A stretch of DNA of 64,000 bases from JANQOH01 sp965201155 (GTDB taxonomy: Bacteria > Pseudomonadota > Alphaproteobacteria > UBA7887), in the NCBI GenBank assembly GCA_965201155.1, contig OZ241752.1, positions 2,542,001-2,606,000 on the forward strand. The letters run 5' to 3'. The translations under genes were made by a program, and so were the position numbers. How positions within the stretch are numbered: position 1 is the stretch's first letter; every line of letters starts with the position of its first letter. Below the pieces are notes generated by a model. That model was not told the DNA's origin and searched no databases. It saw only the letters and a list, made by a program, of their open reading frames with translations. Below are positions 17,484 to 25,990 of the stretch, one piece after another.

Positions 17484-18578
17484 TCAGCCGGCCAGTGCAC
17501 GGTCGTTCAAATAGCCTTGTTCGGCATAAACCGCGCGGTTCATTGCCTCGCGGCGAAACGCCGCCCAGCTTTGGTAAATGCGCCGCGCCAGTTCCCCTTC
17601 TTCTGCCGTTTCCGCTACTACATCTTGTGCCGTCGCGTAGGCGGCACGGATCACATCATCGGGGAAGGAACCGATATTCACGCCATAGCCGTTGACCAGC
17701 ACCGTTTGTGCAGTTGTGTTGGCAGCCGTGAACTCGGCCAGCATGTAGCCGTTTTCCGCCATGCAGGCTGCCTCGACAGCGGCACGCATATCACTTGGCA
17801 GTGATTCGAACTTGTCCTTGTCAACGATCACTTCGAGCGCCGAGCTCGGCTCATGGAACCCCGGACCGTAATAGTATTTGGCGACACGGTGAAAACCGAA
17901 TGCGAGATCATTCCACGGGCCGACCCATTCAGTAGCGTCGATCACACCGGACTGCAGGGCAGGGAGGATTTCACCGCCCGGCATGTTGACCGCAGTGACG
18001 CCCAGCCGGTTCATCACTTCCCCGCCCAAGCCGGGAATGCGCATCTTGAGGCCCTTGAGCGAGTCAACACTGGTAATTTCCCGCTGGAACCATCCGCCCA
18101 TCTGCACACCGGTGCCGCCGGCCAGAAATGCCTTCAGGCCGAATTGGGCATAGAGCTCGTCCCACAGCGCCTGCCCCGTGCCGTGATAGATCCAGCCCAT
18201 ATGCTCCTTGTGGGTAAGACCGCCGGGCACGGTGCAGAAAAACGGCGTGCTCTTGTGCTTGGCGACCCAGTAATAGGCGGCGTCGTGGGTCATTTCGGCA
18301 ATGCCGTCGCGCACGGCATCAAACGCCTCGAACGCCGGCACCAGTTCACCGGCGGCGTAGAGGCGCACCTCCATGCGCCCGTCGGTCATCGCGGAGATGC
18401 GGTCGCATATGCGCTGTGCGCCGGTCCCAAGGCCGGGGAAATTCTTGGGCCACGTGGTTACCATTTTCCAGCGCACGTTTCCCTGTGCGATGGCCGGCGC
18501 GGGCAGCGCCGAAGCCGCCGCGCCACCGGCTGCGGCGGCGAGAAAATGTCGACGAGTGGTCGATTTGTCGGTCGTCAT
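17484..18578 (-). CDS. TRAP transporter substrate-binding protein, DctP type, Tat-exported (copy 1)
   Basis: A 364-residue periplasmic binding protein. The N-terminus has a twin-arginine signal (TTRRHFLAAAAGG, then an Ala-rich segment ending ALPAPAIAQG). The mature part starts with WKMVTTWPKNFPGLGTGA and contains GLKMRIPGLGGEVMNRLGVTAVNMPGGEI and GVIDATEWVGPWNDL, which are TRAP P-subunit hallmarks; the arginine in KMRIPG normally pairs with the ligand carboxylate. It lies 42 bases after a close paralogue (copy 2). No DctQ or DctM membrane subunit is encoded nearby, so the transport partner must be elsewhere. Ligand is unknown; an organic acid is the family norm. Confidence 0.9.
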   Translation of the reverse strand: MTTDKSTTRRHFLAAAAGGAAASALPAPAIAQGNVRWKMVTTWPKNFPGLGTGAQRICDRISAMTDGRMEVRLYAAGELVPAFEAFDAVRDGIAEMTHDAAYYWVAKHKSTPFFCTVPGGLTHKEHMGWIYHGTGQALWDELYAQFGLKAFLAGGTGVQMGGWFQREITSVDSLKGLKMRIPGLGGEVMNRLGVTAVNMPGGEILPALQSGVIDATEWVGPWNDLAFGFHRVAKYYYGPGFHEPSSALEVIVDKDKFESLPSDMRAAVEAACMAENGYMLAEFTAANTTAQTVLVNGYGVNIGSFPDDVIRAAYATAQDVVAETAEEGELARRIYQSWAAFRREAMNRAVYAEQGYLNDRALAG

Positions 18579-18620
18579 GTCCGCCCCTCCAAACTCCGTT
18601 TGCGAATGAAGCCCTTGCCC

Positions 18621-19796
18621 TCATGCCTCCCGCATCAGGCCGCGATTGCGAATGAAACCGTAATGCGACAAGGGCTGTAAATCCATCGCGCGGCGGCGAA
18701 AACTGCTCCAGCTTTCCCAGATGTGCCGGGCGAGTTCGCCTCCCGATGCCGTTTCCGCATTTACCTCGTTCGACAGGGCAAACATGCGCCGCAGCACATC
18801 CTCGGGAAAACCGCGCACGATAACGCCATGTTCATTGGTGAGGACGGCGAGCGATTCCGCATTGCGGGCAAAATATTCCGCCGGTGCCATCATGTTGATC
18901 TCATGACATGCGGCACGCACGATGGCCTGCAAATGGGAGGGCAGCGCCGCCCATGCCTGCTCGTTGATCAGCAGTTCATTGGCTGTCGAACCTTCATGAA
19001 AGCCCGGTCCATAGTAGTTGCGGGCAATCTTGTAGAAACCCATGGTGAGATCCACCCACGGACTGACCCACTCGGCGGCGTCTATTACCCCGGACTGAAG
19101 AGACGGCATGATCTCGCCCGCAGGCAGGTTGACAGCGGTGGCGCCAAGCCGGTTCATCACCTCCGCTGCAAGCCCGGGAATGCGGATCTTGAGCCCCTTG
19201 AAATCTTCCAGGCTGTGGATTTCCTTCTGATACCAGCCGCCCATCTGGGTGTCGGTATTGCCGGCAAGAAAAGCGCGCACGCCGAAATCGGCGTAGACTT
19301 CGTCGCACAATTCCTGGCCGCCGCCATAGATCATCCAGGCATTGTGCTCCAGCACGCTCAGCCCGCCGGGCACGGCGCAGAAAAAGGGGATGCTCTGGTG
19401 CTTGGCGACCCAGTAATATGCGGCATCGTGCGAGCACTGCGCAGTTCCTTCACGCACCGCATCGAATGCCTCAAACGCCGGCACCAACTCGCCGGCTGCG
19501 AACAGCCTGACGGTGAGCTGCCCGTCCGACATGGTGGTGATACGGTCGGCCAGCGCCTGCGCCGTCGTGCCGGCGCCGGGGAAGTTCTTTGGCCATGTCG
19601 TGACCATCTTCCATTCGTGCTGTGTGCCGACAATGGCGGGCGCCTGCGCCGGCGCTTCGGGGCTGCCGGTCGCCAGATCAGTGGATGTCGCCTGCGTCCT
19701 GCCGCCGGAAACCGCTGCATAGGTCGCACCGGCGCCTACTGCCACGCCGGCCACGGCGCCAACCGCCGCCCCGGTCATGAAATCACGTCGATTCAC
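18621..19796 (-). CDS. TRAP transporter substrate-binding protein, DctP type, Tat-exported (copy 2)
   Basis: A 391-residue paralogue of the next gene downstream, sharing long stretches such as WKMVTTWPKNFPGAGTTAQ, AAGELVPAFEAFDAVR, HDAAYYWVAKHQS, GLKIRIPGLAAEVMNRLGATAVNLP and GVIDAAEWVSPWVDL. Its signal is also twin-arginine (MNRRDFMTGAAVGAVAGVAV). A low-complexity linker rich in Thr, Ser, Pro and Ala (residues 30-55) separates the signal from the binding domain and is absent from copy 1. It starts one base after the stop of bpt, so it is probably read from the same transcript. No TRAP membrane subunits are in this window. Confidence 0.9.
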   Translation of the reverse strand: MNRRDFMTGAAVGAVAGVAVGAGATYAAVSGGRTQATSTDLATGSPEAPAQAPAIVGTQHEWKMVTTWPKNFPGAGTTAQALADRITTMSDGQLTVRLFAAGELVPAFEAFDAVREGTAQCSHDAAYYWVAKHQSIPFFCAVPGGLSVLEHNAWMIYGGGQELCDEVYADFGVRAFLAGNTDTQMGGWYQKEIHSLEDFKGLKIRIPGLAAEVMNRLGATAVNLPAGEIMPSLQSGVIDAAEWVSPWVDLTMGFYKIARNYYGPGFHEGSTANELLINEQAWAALPSHLQAIVRAACHEINMMAPAEYFARNAESLAVLTNEHGVIVRGFPEDVLRRMFALSNEVNAETASGGELARHIWESWSSFRRRAMDLQPLSHYGFIRNRGLMREA

Positions 19797-19797
19797 T

Positions 19798-20568
19798 TCA
19801 CGTCACCGTTTGGTTTGTTGTTGTCATGGCGCCGCCCTGTCGAGCGCCATCGCGCACCTGCCCGCCGCTATCCGGATCAAACAGCTGCCAGCGCGCGTCG
19901 ATCAACGCCTCCATGGGCTGAAACCGAATCTTGTAGGACATCTTGCGGCATTCGCCGATCCAGTAACCGAGATAGACATAAGGCAGCTTCGACGCCCGTG
20001 CATGGGCAATGTGCCAAAGCACGATATATGTACCGGGGCTCGTGCGCGCGCGTTCCGGCGCAAAAAATTTATAGACGCCGGAAAGGCCGTCGCCAAGCCA
20101 GTCAGTGAGCGTCACCGCCACCAGGCGGCGGTCAGCATCGCGAAACTCCACGATTCGCGTATCGACCGGGGAATCCTCCACCATCGCGCGATAATCATTG
20201 AACGTCATGCGCGCCATGTCGTCTTCGCGGTGGCGGGTCAACTCATAGGGCTTGAATATCCGATATTGCTCCAGAGTCGCCACGGCGGGACGCTCCTCCG
20301 CCTCCAGGTCTGCATTGCGCGTCAGAATGCGTCGATGGGAGCGCCGCGGTGTGAACTCCTCGACGCGCACGCGCACCGGCACGCACGCGGCGCAGGCGGG
20401 GCAGGCCGGCCGATAGGCGCTGGAATGGCTGCGGCGGAACCCGGCGTGAACCAGCTGCTGATACAGGCTGCTTTCGCGCGGACCGCGCAATTCCGTCACG
20501 ACCTTGCGTTCGGTTCTCCCGGAAATATAGGGGCAGGCTTGCGGCGGCGTGCTGTAGAACAATTGCAA
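19798..20568 (-). CDS. bpt: Aspartate/glutamate leucyltransferase (bacterial Bpt/ATE-type)
   Basis: A 256-residue aminoacyl-tRNA-protein transferase. In bacteria it adds leucine to proteins starting with aspartate or glutamate, making them N-degron substrates. Family marks: PCPYISGRTERKVVTEL near the N-terminus, the cysteine-rich GFRRSHSSAYRPACPACAAC, then VYKFFAPERARTSPGTYIVL, YVYLGYWIGECRKMSYK and RFQPMEAL close to the end. Length is normal for the Bpt class. It lies on the minus strand 46 bases downstream of an SLC13-type permease and one base upstream of a TRAP binding protein; the functional link is not obvious. Confidence 0.93.
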   Translation of the reverse strand: MQLFYSTPPQACPYISGRTERKVVTELRGPRESSLYQQLVHAGFRRSHSSAYRPACPACAACVPVRVRVEEFTPRRSHRRILTRNADLEAEERPAVATLEQYRIFKPYELTRHREDDMARMTFNDYRAMVEDSPVDTRIVEFRDADRRLVAVTLTDWLGDGLSGVYKFFAPERARTSPGTYIVLWHIAHARASKLPYVYLGYWIGECRKMSYKIRFQPMEALIDARWQLFDPDSGGQVRDGARQGGAMTTTNQTVT

Positions 20569-20614
20569 TCGTCAGTCACCCGACTTGGGAGGCCGCGGTT
20601 CACACCGGGCGCGG

Positions 20615-22480
20615 TCAGCGGAGCGGCAAATCATAATACCAAGGCGCAAACACGGAAAATACAACCCACATAAGAAGTGTCAGCGGCAGCCCGACACGGG
20701 CATAGTCAGAAAAACGGTAATGCCCCGGCGCCATGACCAGCAAATTGGTCTGATAGCCGACCGGCGACGCGAAGGAACAACTGGCGGCCAGAATGACCGC
20801 GTGAATGAACGGTGTCGGATCGGCGTCGACCTGCCGGGCCAGCAGCACCGCAATCGGCGTGAACAGGACCGCCGAAGCGTTGTTGCTGAGTATATTGGTC
20901 ATCAGCGCGATCAACAGGAACAGGGCTGACAGCAAGGCGCCTGGACCGCTCGCTGCCAGCACGGATGTCATTTGCGCGGCAATCCATGCGGCGCCGCCGG
21001 TCTCCAGCAGCGCAGCGCCCAGCGCCAGGGTTGCGGCCACAGTCATGATTACCGCGCGGTCGATGGAGCGGGCGGCCTGCTGCAGACTGAGGCAGCCGGC
21101 AGCGAGCATGGCCGTGGCCCCAAGCACAGCCGCCACCACGATCGGCAACAGAGCAGTCGCCGCCGCCAGAACGATCGCGCAGAATATGAGCACCGCCCGG
21201 CCCGCCCGCTGATAACGCGGCAGCGTTTGCCGCGTCCAGTCGATCAGCATGGCATCGCTGTTGGTCCGCAATGCCCGCACGTCATCCGGTCGACCAAGCA
21301 CCAGGAGGTTATCGCCGGCCTCCAGCCTTATATCCGTGAGGCGCTGGCGGAACATGCGCGTTCGCCGCAATACGCCCAGCACGAAGCAGCCCGTGCGTCG
21401 GCGGAATCCGAATTGTTCGAGCGTCTGGCCGGCCATATTTGATGTCGGAGTCACCATGACTTCCGCCAGGGTGCGCTCTCCCTCGACACGCCCGTCATCG
21501 AATATGGCGCCGAATATCTCGCCCGGCCGCGCGCCGGGATCAAGGGCGCCGCCATGGCGCGCCAGCAAGCCGGTCAGCACGCGCCGGGTCGCGGCAAGCA
21601 CGGCGACATCGCCGGGCGCCAGCGCCAGGCCGTCGAACGGCGGCAAAAACGCATGTTCTCCCCGCTGCACCATGCGCACCGTCGCTTCCGCGAGGCCGCG
21701 AAACCTGCCTGCCACCGCTTGCTGGCCAACCAGCGGCGAACCGGCGCGAATTTCAATCTGGGCGACGAACTGGCGGCCGTCGGCAGCCAGCCGGCCCGCC
21801 AGTGTCGCGCGGTCCGGCAATATGTGCGGCGCCGCAAACAGGACATAGGCCAAACCCGCAAGGGCAAGAACGGCGCCGGGAACCAGAAAGTCGAAAAAAC
21901 CGATCGGCGGCAAACCCAGGTCAACCACGACCCCGGCCACCAGCAAATTGGTGGAGGAACCGATCAAGGTTGTCATACCGCCGAGGATCGCGGCGTAGCT
22001 CAGGGGCAGCAGCAGGCGGCTCGCCGACATTCGCAACCGCTCGGCCAACGCCACTACGATAGGGATGAATATGACGACAACCGGGGTGTTGTTGAGCACG
22101 CTGGACAACAGCGCCACAGGTATCAGACTGATCGCCAGCACGGCCGACAGATGCCGTCCACTCAGGCGATAGAGCTGGTCGGCAACCCCTTCCAGCGCGC
22201 CTGTCTGGACCAGCGCCTGCCCCACTACAAGCATCGCCGCAACGGTGATGAGGCCCGGATTGGCAAAGCCTTCCAGCAGGCGCACAGCGTCGAGCCGATT
22301 GTTCCCGTCCGGGCCTGTCAGCGGCGCCATCTCGAACAGCAGCATCGATGCCGCAAGCGCGCCCAGGGCGGTGATTTCGATCGGCCACTTTTCGAGCATG
22401 AACGCCGCCACGGTCCCGGCAATGAGGGCCATGACAGCCCACATTGTCCACGACTCGGCTGCCAGTGTCTCAAATGTCAT
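20615..22480 (-). CDS. SLC13/DASS-type permease with internal TrkA-C (RCK_C) domains
   Basis: A 621-residue inner-membrane transporter. The two hydrophobic halves carry the DASS family signature of paired hairpins: SVLNNTPVVVIFIPIV and GGMTTLIGSSTNLLVAGVV in the first half, and NILSNNASAVLFTPIAVLLA in the second. Between them sit about 200 hydrophilic residues forming two RCK_C-like (TrkA-C) domains, for example AQIEIRAGSPLVGQQAVAG and NMAGQTLEQFGFRRRTGC. Proteins of this layout are usually called SLC13 family permeases, and substrates may be sulfate, di- or tricarboxylates or others. It lies between a thioesterase gene and bpt on the same strand. Confidence 0.88.
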   Translation of the reverse strand: MTFETLAAESWTMWAVMALIAGTVAAFMLEKWPIEITALGALAASMLLFEMAPLTGPDGNNRLDAVRLLEGFANPGLITVAAMLVVGQALVQTGALEGVADQLYRLSGRHLSAVLAISLIPVALLSSVLNNTPVVVIFIPIVVALAERLRMSASRLLLPLSYAAILGGMTTLIGSSTNLLVAGVVVDLGLPPIGFFDFLVPGAVLALAGLAYVLFAAPHILPDRATLAGRLAADGRQFVAQIEIRAGSPLVGQQAVAGRFRGLAEATVRMVQRGEHAFLPPFDGLALAPGDVAVLAATRRVLTGLLARHGGALDPGARPGEIFGAIFDDGRVEGERTLAEVMVTPTSNMAGQTLEQFGFRRRTGCFVLGVLRRTRMFRQRLTDIRLEAGDNLLVLGRPDDVRALRTNSDAMLIDWTRQTLPRYQRAGRAVLIFCAIVLAAATALLPIVVAAVLGATAMLAAGCLSLQQAARSIDRAVIMTVAATLALGAALLETGGAAWIAAQMTSVLAASGPGALLSALFLLIALMTNILSNNASAVLFTPIAVLLARQVDADPTPFIHAVILAASCSFASPVGYQTNLLVMAPGHYRFSDYARVGLPLTLLMWVVFSVFAPWYYDLPLR

Positions 22481-22547
22481 GACGGCGCGGCGGTATGATG
22501 GCGTGGGGCCATGGTTTCCACCCTGTCATGAGGTGGGAAACGGCGCG

Positions 22548-23009
22548 TCAGACGGGCGGGTTCTGTAACGCCTCGCGCAGCGCGGGCGGTATGGCGCGCG
22601 GCTTCTGCGCCTTGCTGTCCAGCATCACCAGCACGCTTTCGGCCGTCGCAGTGCAGCGATCGCCCTGAAACAGGCCATGCCCCAACCGCACGGAACTGCG
22701 GCCCAGATGAAGCAGCCGCGTGCCGCCCATGACTTCACCAGGGAAGTGCATCTGGGAGCGAAAATCGATCGAAACATGCACCACCACGAAATCATCGGCG
22801 TTGAGACCAAGTCCGGCGCCGCAAGCGCTGGTATAGGCGATACGCCCGGATTCGCAAAAGCGTGTGAAAACAACATTATTGATATGACCGAGACCATCCG
22901 TATCCCCCCAGCGCAGGACATCACGATGCCAGAAGCGAAAACTCGCGGCGTCCGAAAGGTCGGCTGCAGGCGATGACGACGTTGACGGTGAGGGGGCTGA
23001 TCCGGTCAT
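22548..23009 (-). CDS. Acyl-CoA thioesterase, 4HBT hotdog family
   Basis: A 152-residue hotdog-fold protein with the 4-hydroxybenzoyl-CoA thioesterase motif VLRWGDTDGLGHINNVVFTRFCESGR, in which the aspartate of DTDGLGH is the usual catalytic residue. The following strands (FVVVHVSIDFRSQMHFPGEV, GRSSVRLGHGLF) fit the same fold. It should hydrolyse an acyl-CoA in the cytoplasm; the acyl group is unknown. A GTG at 23027 would lengthen the protein by 6 residues; the ATG at 23009 is preferred. The gene is divergent from the FAD oxidoreductase gene, with 97 bases between the chosen starts. Confidence 0.85.
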   Translation of the reverse strand: MTGSAPSPSTSSSPAADLSDAASFRFWHRDVLRWGDTDGLGHINNVVFTRFCESGRIAYTSACGAGLGLNADDFVVVHVSIDFRSQMHFPGEVMGGTRLLHLGRSSVRLGHGLFQGDRCTATAESVLVMLDSKAQKPRAIPPALREALQNPPV

Positions 23010-23106
23010 GGGCGGCACTATGCGCACGGCCGCCCCGCTTGCAAGTGCCGCCGGTCACGGCGGCGCCGTCACCTCTGCGTCACGCGTTCTCATGCGCCGG
23101 CGGCAC

Positions 23107-24366
23107 ATGACTGCCGTGAACGACGCCGCCGCATATTACGGGCAGTGCATGCCGCCGCCGTCCTGTCCGCAGTTGTCAGGCACAGTTTCCGCGGATGTCT
23201 GTGTGGTGGGAGGCGGCCTCACAGGGGTCACGGCGGCGCTTGAACTGGCGCTGAGCGGGCGCAGCGTCGCGCTGCTCGAGGCAGGGCGGATCGGCAGCGG
23301 CGCATCAGGGCGGAATGGAGGCCAGGCGGTTGCCGGATTCGCGCCGCCGATGGAGCGGCTCGAACAACTGCTCGGATACCCCGATGCGCGCGCGCTCTGG
23401 CGCGCCGTGTGCGCGGATCTGGCGCGGCTCGACGCAGAGGTCGGAGACTGCGCGGCGCAGCGCGGTTTCGTGCTTGCGGCGCGGCGCCGGCGCACACTCG
23501 CCGACCTGGAGCGCTGGGCTGATGCCGCGCAGTGCCGCTATGGCTATGGCGCGCTGCAAATGCTCGATAACGCCGGCCTCGCCGATCATGTAGCCAGCCC
23601 GCTCTTTTGCGGCGGGCTGTTCGACAGCGCGGCGTGGCATCTCGACCCCCTGGCGCTGTGTCGAAAACGCGCCGCCGCAGCCATTTCTGCAGGCGCCGCA
23701 CTCTACGAATACAGCAGTGCCGTCGAGATGAACGGCAGCAATATCCGCACACGCAAGGGTGCGGTGCGCGCGGATGCGGTGGTTCTGGCGTGCGACGGCG
23801 GCAATGACCGCCTTTGCCGCCCGCTGGCCGCGCGGGTGGCGCCGGTCTTGAGCCATGTCTGCGTCACGGCGCCGCTCAGCGCTGAGCAGGCAGCGCGTCT
23901 GATGCCAAGTGGCGCCGCCCTGTGCGATGACCGCCGATATGTCATCTATTTCCGGCGCACGCCCGACCACCGCCTGCTGTTCGGCGGTGGAGACGGCCAG
24001 CGCGCATCCTCTCCACAGGAAATCGCCGCCGTGCTGCGCCCCGCCTTCGCGGAAGTCTTCCCCGATCTTGCCCGCATCCCCATCGACCACGCCTGGTCGG
24101 GCGTGGTGACGGTGACGCGCAACAGCCTCCCCGATATCGGGCGTATCGGCGACAGAATCTACTATGCGCAAGGATATTCAGGCGAAGGACTGATACTGAG
24201 CGGCGTGGCAGGAGCGGCTGTTGCCGCCGCACTCAATGGCGACGATGCATTGTTCGCCTTGCTGAACCGAATTCCGCACCGCAGCTTCCCGCCGCTGCGC
24301 GCGCTCTGGTGGCCGCTCGCCCTGCGCGTCGTGCGCCTTCTCGACCGCGCCGGTTTCGGACCGTGA
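23107..24366 (+). CDS. FAD-dependent amine/amino-acid oxidoreductase (DAO family, PuuB-like)
   Basis: A 419-residue flavoprotein with the D-amino-acid-oxidase fold. The dinucleotide-binding motif VCVVGGGLTGVTAALELALSG lies near residue 30 and is followed by LLEAGRIGSGASGRNGGQ, the second FAD-contacting stretch typical of gamma-glutamylputrescine oxidase and related amine oxidases. Near the C-terminus AWSGVVTVTRNSLPDIGRIG and YYAQGYSGEGLILSG complete the pattern. It likely oxidises a secondary amine or amino acid derivative. Upstream in-frame ATGs at 23008 and 23092 exist; the ATG at 23107 gives the standard N-terminal length. The gene is followed by an AT-rich intergenic stretch. Confidence 0.87.
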   Translation: MTAVNDAAAYYGQCMPPPSCPQLSGTVSADVCVVGGGLTGVTAALELALSGRSVALLEAGRIGSGASGRNGGQAVAGFAPPMERLEQLLGYPDARALWRAVCADLARLDAEVGDCAAQRGFVLAARRRRTLADLERWADAAQCRYGYGALQMLDNAGLADHVASPLFCGGLFDSAAWHLDPLALCRKRAAAAISAGAALYEYSSAVEMNGSNIRTRKGAVRADAVVLACDGGNDRLCRPLAARVAPVLSHVCVTAPLSAEQAARLMPSGAALCDDRRYVIYFRRTPDHRLLFGGGDGQRASSPQEIAAVLRPAFAEVFPDLARIPIDHAWSGVVTVTRNSLPDIGRIGDRIYYAQGYSGEGLILSGVAGAAVAAALNGDDALFALLNRIPHRSFPPLRALWWPLALRVVRLLDRAGFGP

Positions 24367-24419
24367 CAAGGCACCTGTCAGCCCAGGTTCCCGGTGCAGA
24401 AATCACTCCTTTCGAGACG

Positions 24420-24493
24420 CAATAAGAGTCTATCAAGATACATGAAGTTATCCTTATAAATCATTATTTATCAATGATAAAATAATATGTTAT
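24420..24493. other. AT-rich intergenic patch with imperfect dyad
   Basis: These bases are far richer in A and T than the rest of the window and contain a near-symmetrical segment at about 24464-24487 (CATTATTTATC AAT GATAAAATAATATG). The patch lies directly before the 23-bp repeat array and the AAA/DUF4143 gene. It may hold the promoter of that gene or mark the edge of an acquired segment. No coding potential was seen. Confidence 0.6.
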
Positions 24494-24608
24494 TTTCAAT
24501 CTGCCGATAGCTTTTCTTTCAATGTGCCGATATCCTTGCTTTCAATATGCCGGCATATTATCTTTCAATCTGCCGGTAACCTCTGTTTCAATCTGCCGGT
24601 AGTTCGGG
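24494..24608 (+). repeat. Five tandem 23-bp repeats (core TTTCAATNTGCCGRYA)
   Basis: Five units begin at 24494, 24517, 24540, 24563 and 24586, each exactly 23 bases after the last. The first 13 bases are invariant except for one position (TTTCAATNTGCCG), bases 14-16 are nearly constant (ATA, ATA, GCA, GTA, GTA), and the last 7 bases vary freely. The array ends 10 bases before the GTG start of the AAA/DUF4143 ATPase. Conservation of a core with variable fill at fixed phase suggests a repeated protein-binding site on one face of the DNA (operator or iteron-like) rather than recent slippage, but no binding protein is known to me. Confidence 0.9.
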
Positions 24609-24618
24609 ATGGTGCAGC

Positions 24619-25836
24619 GTGTATCCTCGCTTTGTTGAGCAACAGATTCAGGAAGCCTTGGAGGACACCAGGGTAGTGTTGTTATGCGGCCCCCGGCAAT
24701 CGGGAAAGACCACGCTTGCACAACAGGTTGCGGGTCGCGCCATTCCATTTATCACGCTTGACGATGCAACAACCCTTCGCGCGGCGCAGGCCGATCCCAC
24801 CGGCTTTCTGCGCGGATCCGAACGAGCGGTCATTGATGAAATCCAGCGCAGTCCGGGCCTGATCCTTGCCATCAAGGCTGCAGTTGATGCTGACCGGCGC
24901 CCGGGGCGGTTTCTGTTGACCGGTTCGGCAGATCTCATGACGGTGCCGCGTGTTGCGGATTCGCTCGCCGGCCGCATGGCGATCGTCCGGTTGCTGCCGC
25001 TGGCGCAAGCGGAACTGCATGACCGGCGTCCAACGTTTTTCGACCACGTGTTTGCCGGGGTGTTTCCGACCGCCGCGAGCGATACCGCGGACAACCTTGT
25101 CGAGACGGTGCTGTCGGGCGGCTATCCGGAGGCTCTGAGCCGCGCCGGGTGGCGGCGGAAACAAAGCTGGCACCTGGATTATATCGAGGCGATTCTGCAA
25201 CGCGATGTACGGGACATCGCCAGAATCGAGCATCTGAACACGATGACTGAACTGCTGCGCGTTCTTGCCGAGCATTCCGGGCAACTCGTCAGTCACTCCG
25301 GGTTCGGCGCGCCATTGGGACTGAATCACGTCACCGCGAAACGATATACTAGGTTGTTCGAAAGCCTGTTTCTCGTTCATGCACTGCCGCCCTGGTTCCC
25401 CAACGCGCTCAAGCGTCTCACCAAGTCGCCCAAGCTGCATTTTCTTGATTCCGGTTTACTCGCGGCGCTGCGGGGCTTCACGCCCGACCGTCTACGCCGC
25501 GACCGGAGGCCGCTCGGACCGTTGCTCGAAACTTTCGTTCTTGGAGAACTGCTCAAACTCGCGAGCTGGTCCGGCGAAAGATACCGTTTCTCCCACCTGC
25601 GCGACCGGGATGGAAATGAAGTGGATATCGTGATCGAGGACGGACAGGGACAAATCGTCGGCATTGAGGTGAAGGCGGCGGCCACCGTATCGCCGTCCGA
25701 CTTCTCGGGTTTGCGGCGTCTCGCATCTGCCGGCGGGGAACGTTTCCGCATGGGGCTGGTCCTTTGCGATCATGACCGGATCGTTCCCTTTGGCGAACGC
25801 ATGGCTTCGGCGCCCGTTTCCGTCCTGTGGTCGTGA
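24619..25836 (+). CDS. AAA ATPase with C-terminal DUF4143 domain
   Basis: A 405-residue protein of the AAA_14/DUF4143 type. Walker A is GPRQSGKTTLAQQ at about residues 24-36, Walker B is RAVIDEIQRSP, and the sensor-like LLTGSADLMTVPRV follows. The C-terminal DUF4143 half includes RLFESLFLVHALPPW, PKLHFLDSGLLAALRG and GPLLETFVLGELLK, then DGNEVDIVIEDG and VGIEVKAAA, which resembles the D-(D/E)xK core of restriction-nuclease-like folds. The function of this widespread, patchily distributed family is poorly known. It starts with GTG directly after the 23-bp array and has only a weak ribosome-binding site. Its AT-rich upstream region suggests gain by transfer. Confidence 0.88.
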   Translation: MYPRFVEQQIQEALEDTRVVLLCGPRQSGKTTLAQQVAGRAIPFITLDDATTLRAAQADPTGFLRGSERAVIDEIQRSPGLILAIKAAVDADRRPGRFLLTGSADLMTVPRVADSLAGRMAIVRLLPLAQAELHDRRPTFFDHVFAGVFPTAASDTADNLVETVLSGGYPEALSRAGWRRKQSWHLDYIEAILQRDVRDIARIEHLNTMTELLRVLAEHSGQLVSHSGFGAPLGLNHVTAKRYTRLFESLFLVHALPPWFPNALKRLTKSPKLHFLDSGLLAALRGFTPDRLRRDRRPLGPLLETFVLGELLKLASWSGERYRFSHLRDRDGNEVDIVIEDGQGQIVGIEVKAAATVSPSDFSGLRRLASAGGERFRMGLVLCDHDRIVPFGERMASAPVSVLWS

Positions 25837-25916
25837 TCGCGGCTTGCGCAGCATGGTTTGTTCTGTTATTGTTCAATCCGACTCGGTTGCGGTGGCGGGG
25901 AGTATCGCTGCGCCGC

Positions 25917-25945
25917 TTGACCGAGTGTCGGCGAGTCCCTATTTG
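25917..25945 (+). promoter_or_regulatory. Candidate sigma70-type promoter of trxA
   Basis: TTGACC at 25917-25922 and TATTTG at 25940-25945 are separated by 17 bases, about 45 bases before the trxA ATG. The -35 box matches the consensus well and the -10 only in part. This is a visual match without experimental support. Confidence 0.4.
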
Positions 25946-25990
25946 TCGGTTCGGATTCGACTCCGTCCCTGGAATATAAAGGAGCGCTTT

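Noticed and set aside
18723..20108. Plus-strand frame of 461 codons
   Set aside because: Antisense to the TRAP binding protein copy 2 and bpt; no domain.
24494..24608. CRISPR array
   Set aside because: Units are only 23 bases with a 7-base variable part; CRISPR repeats and spacers are each about 25-40 bases, and no cas gene is near.
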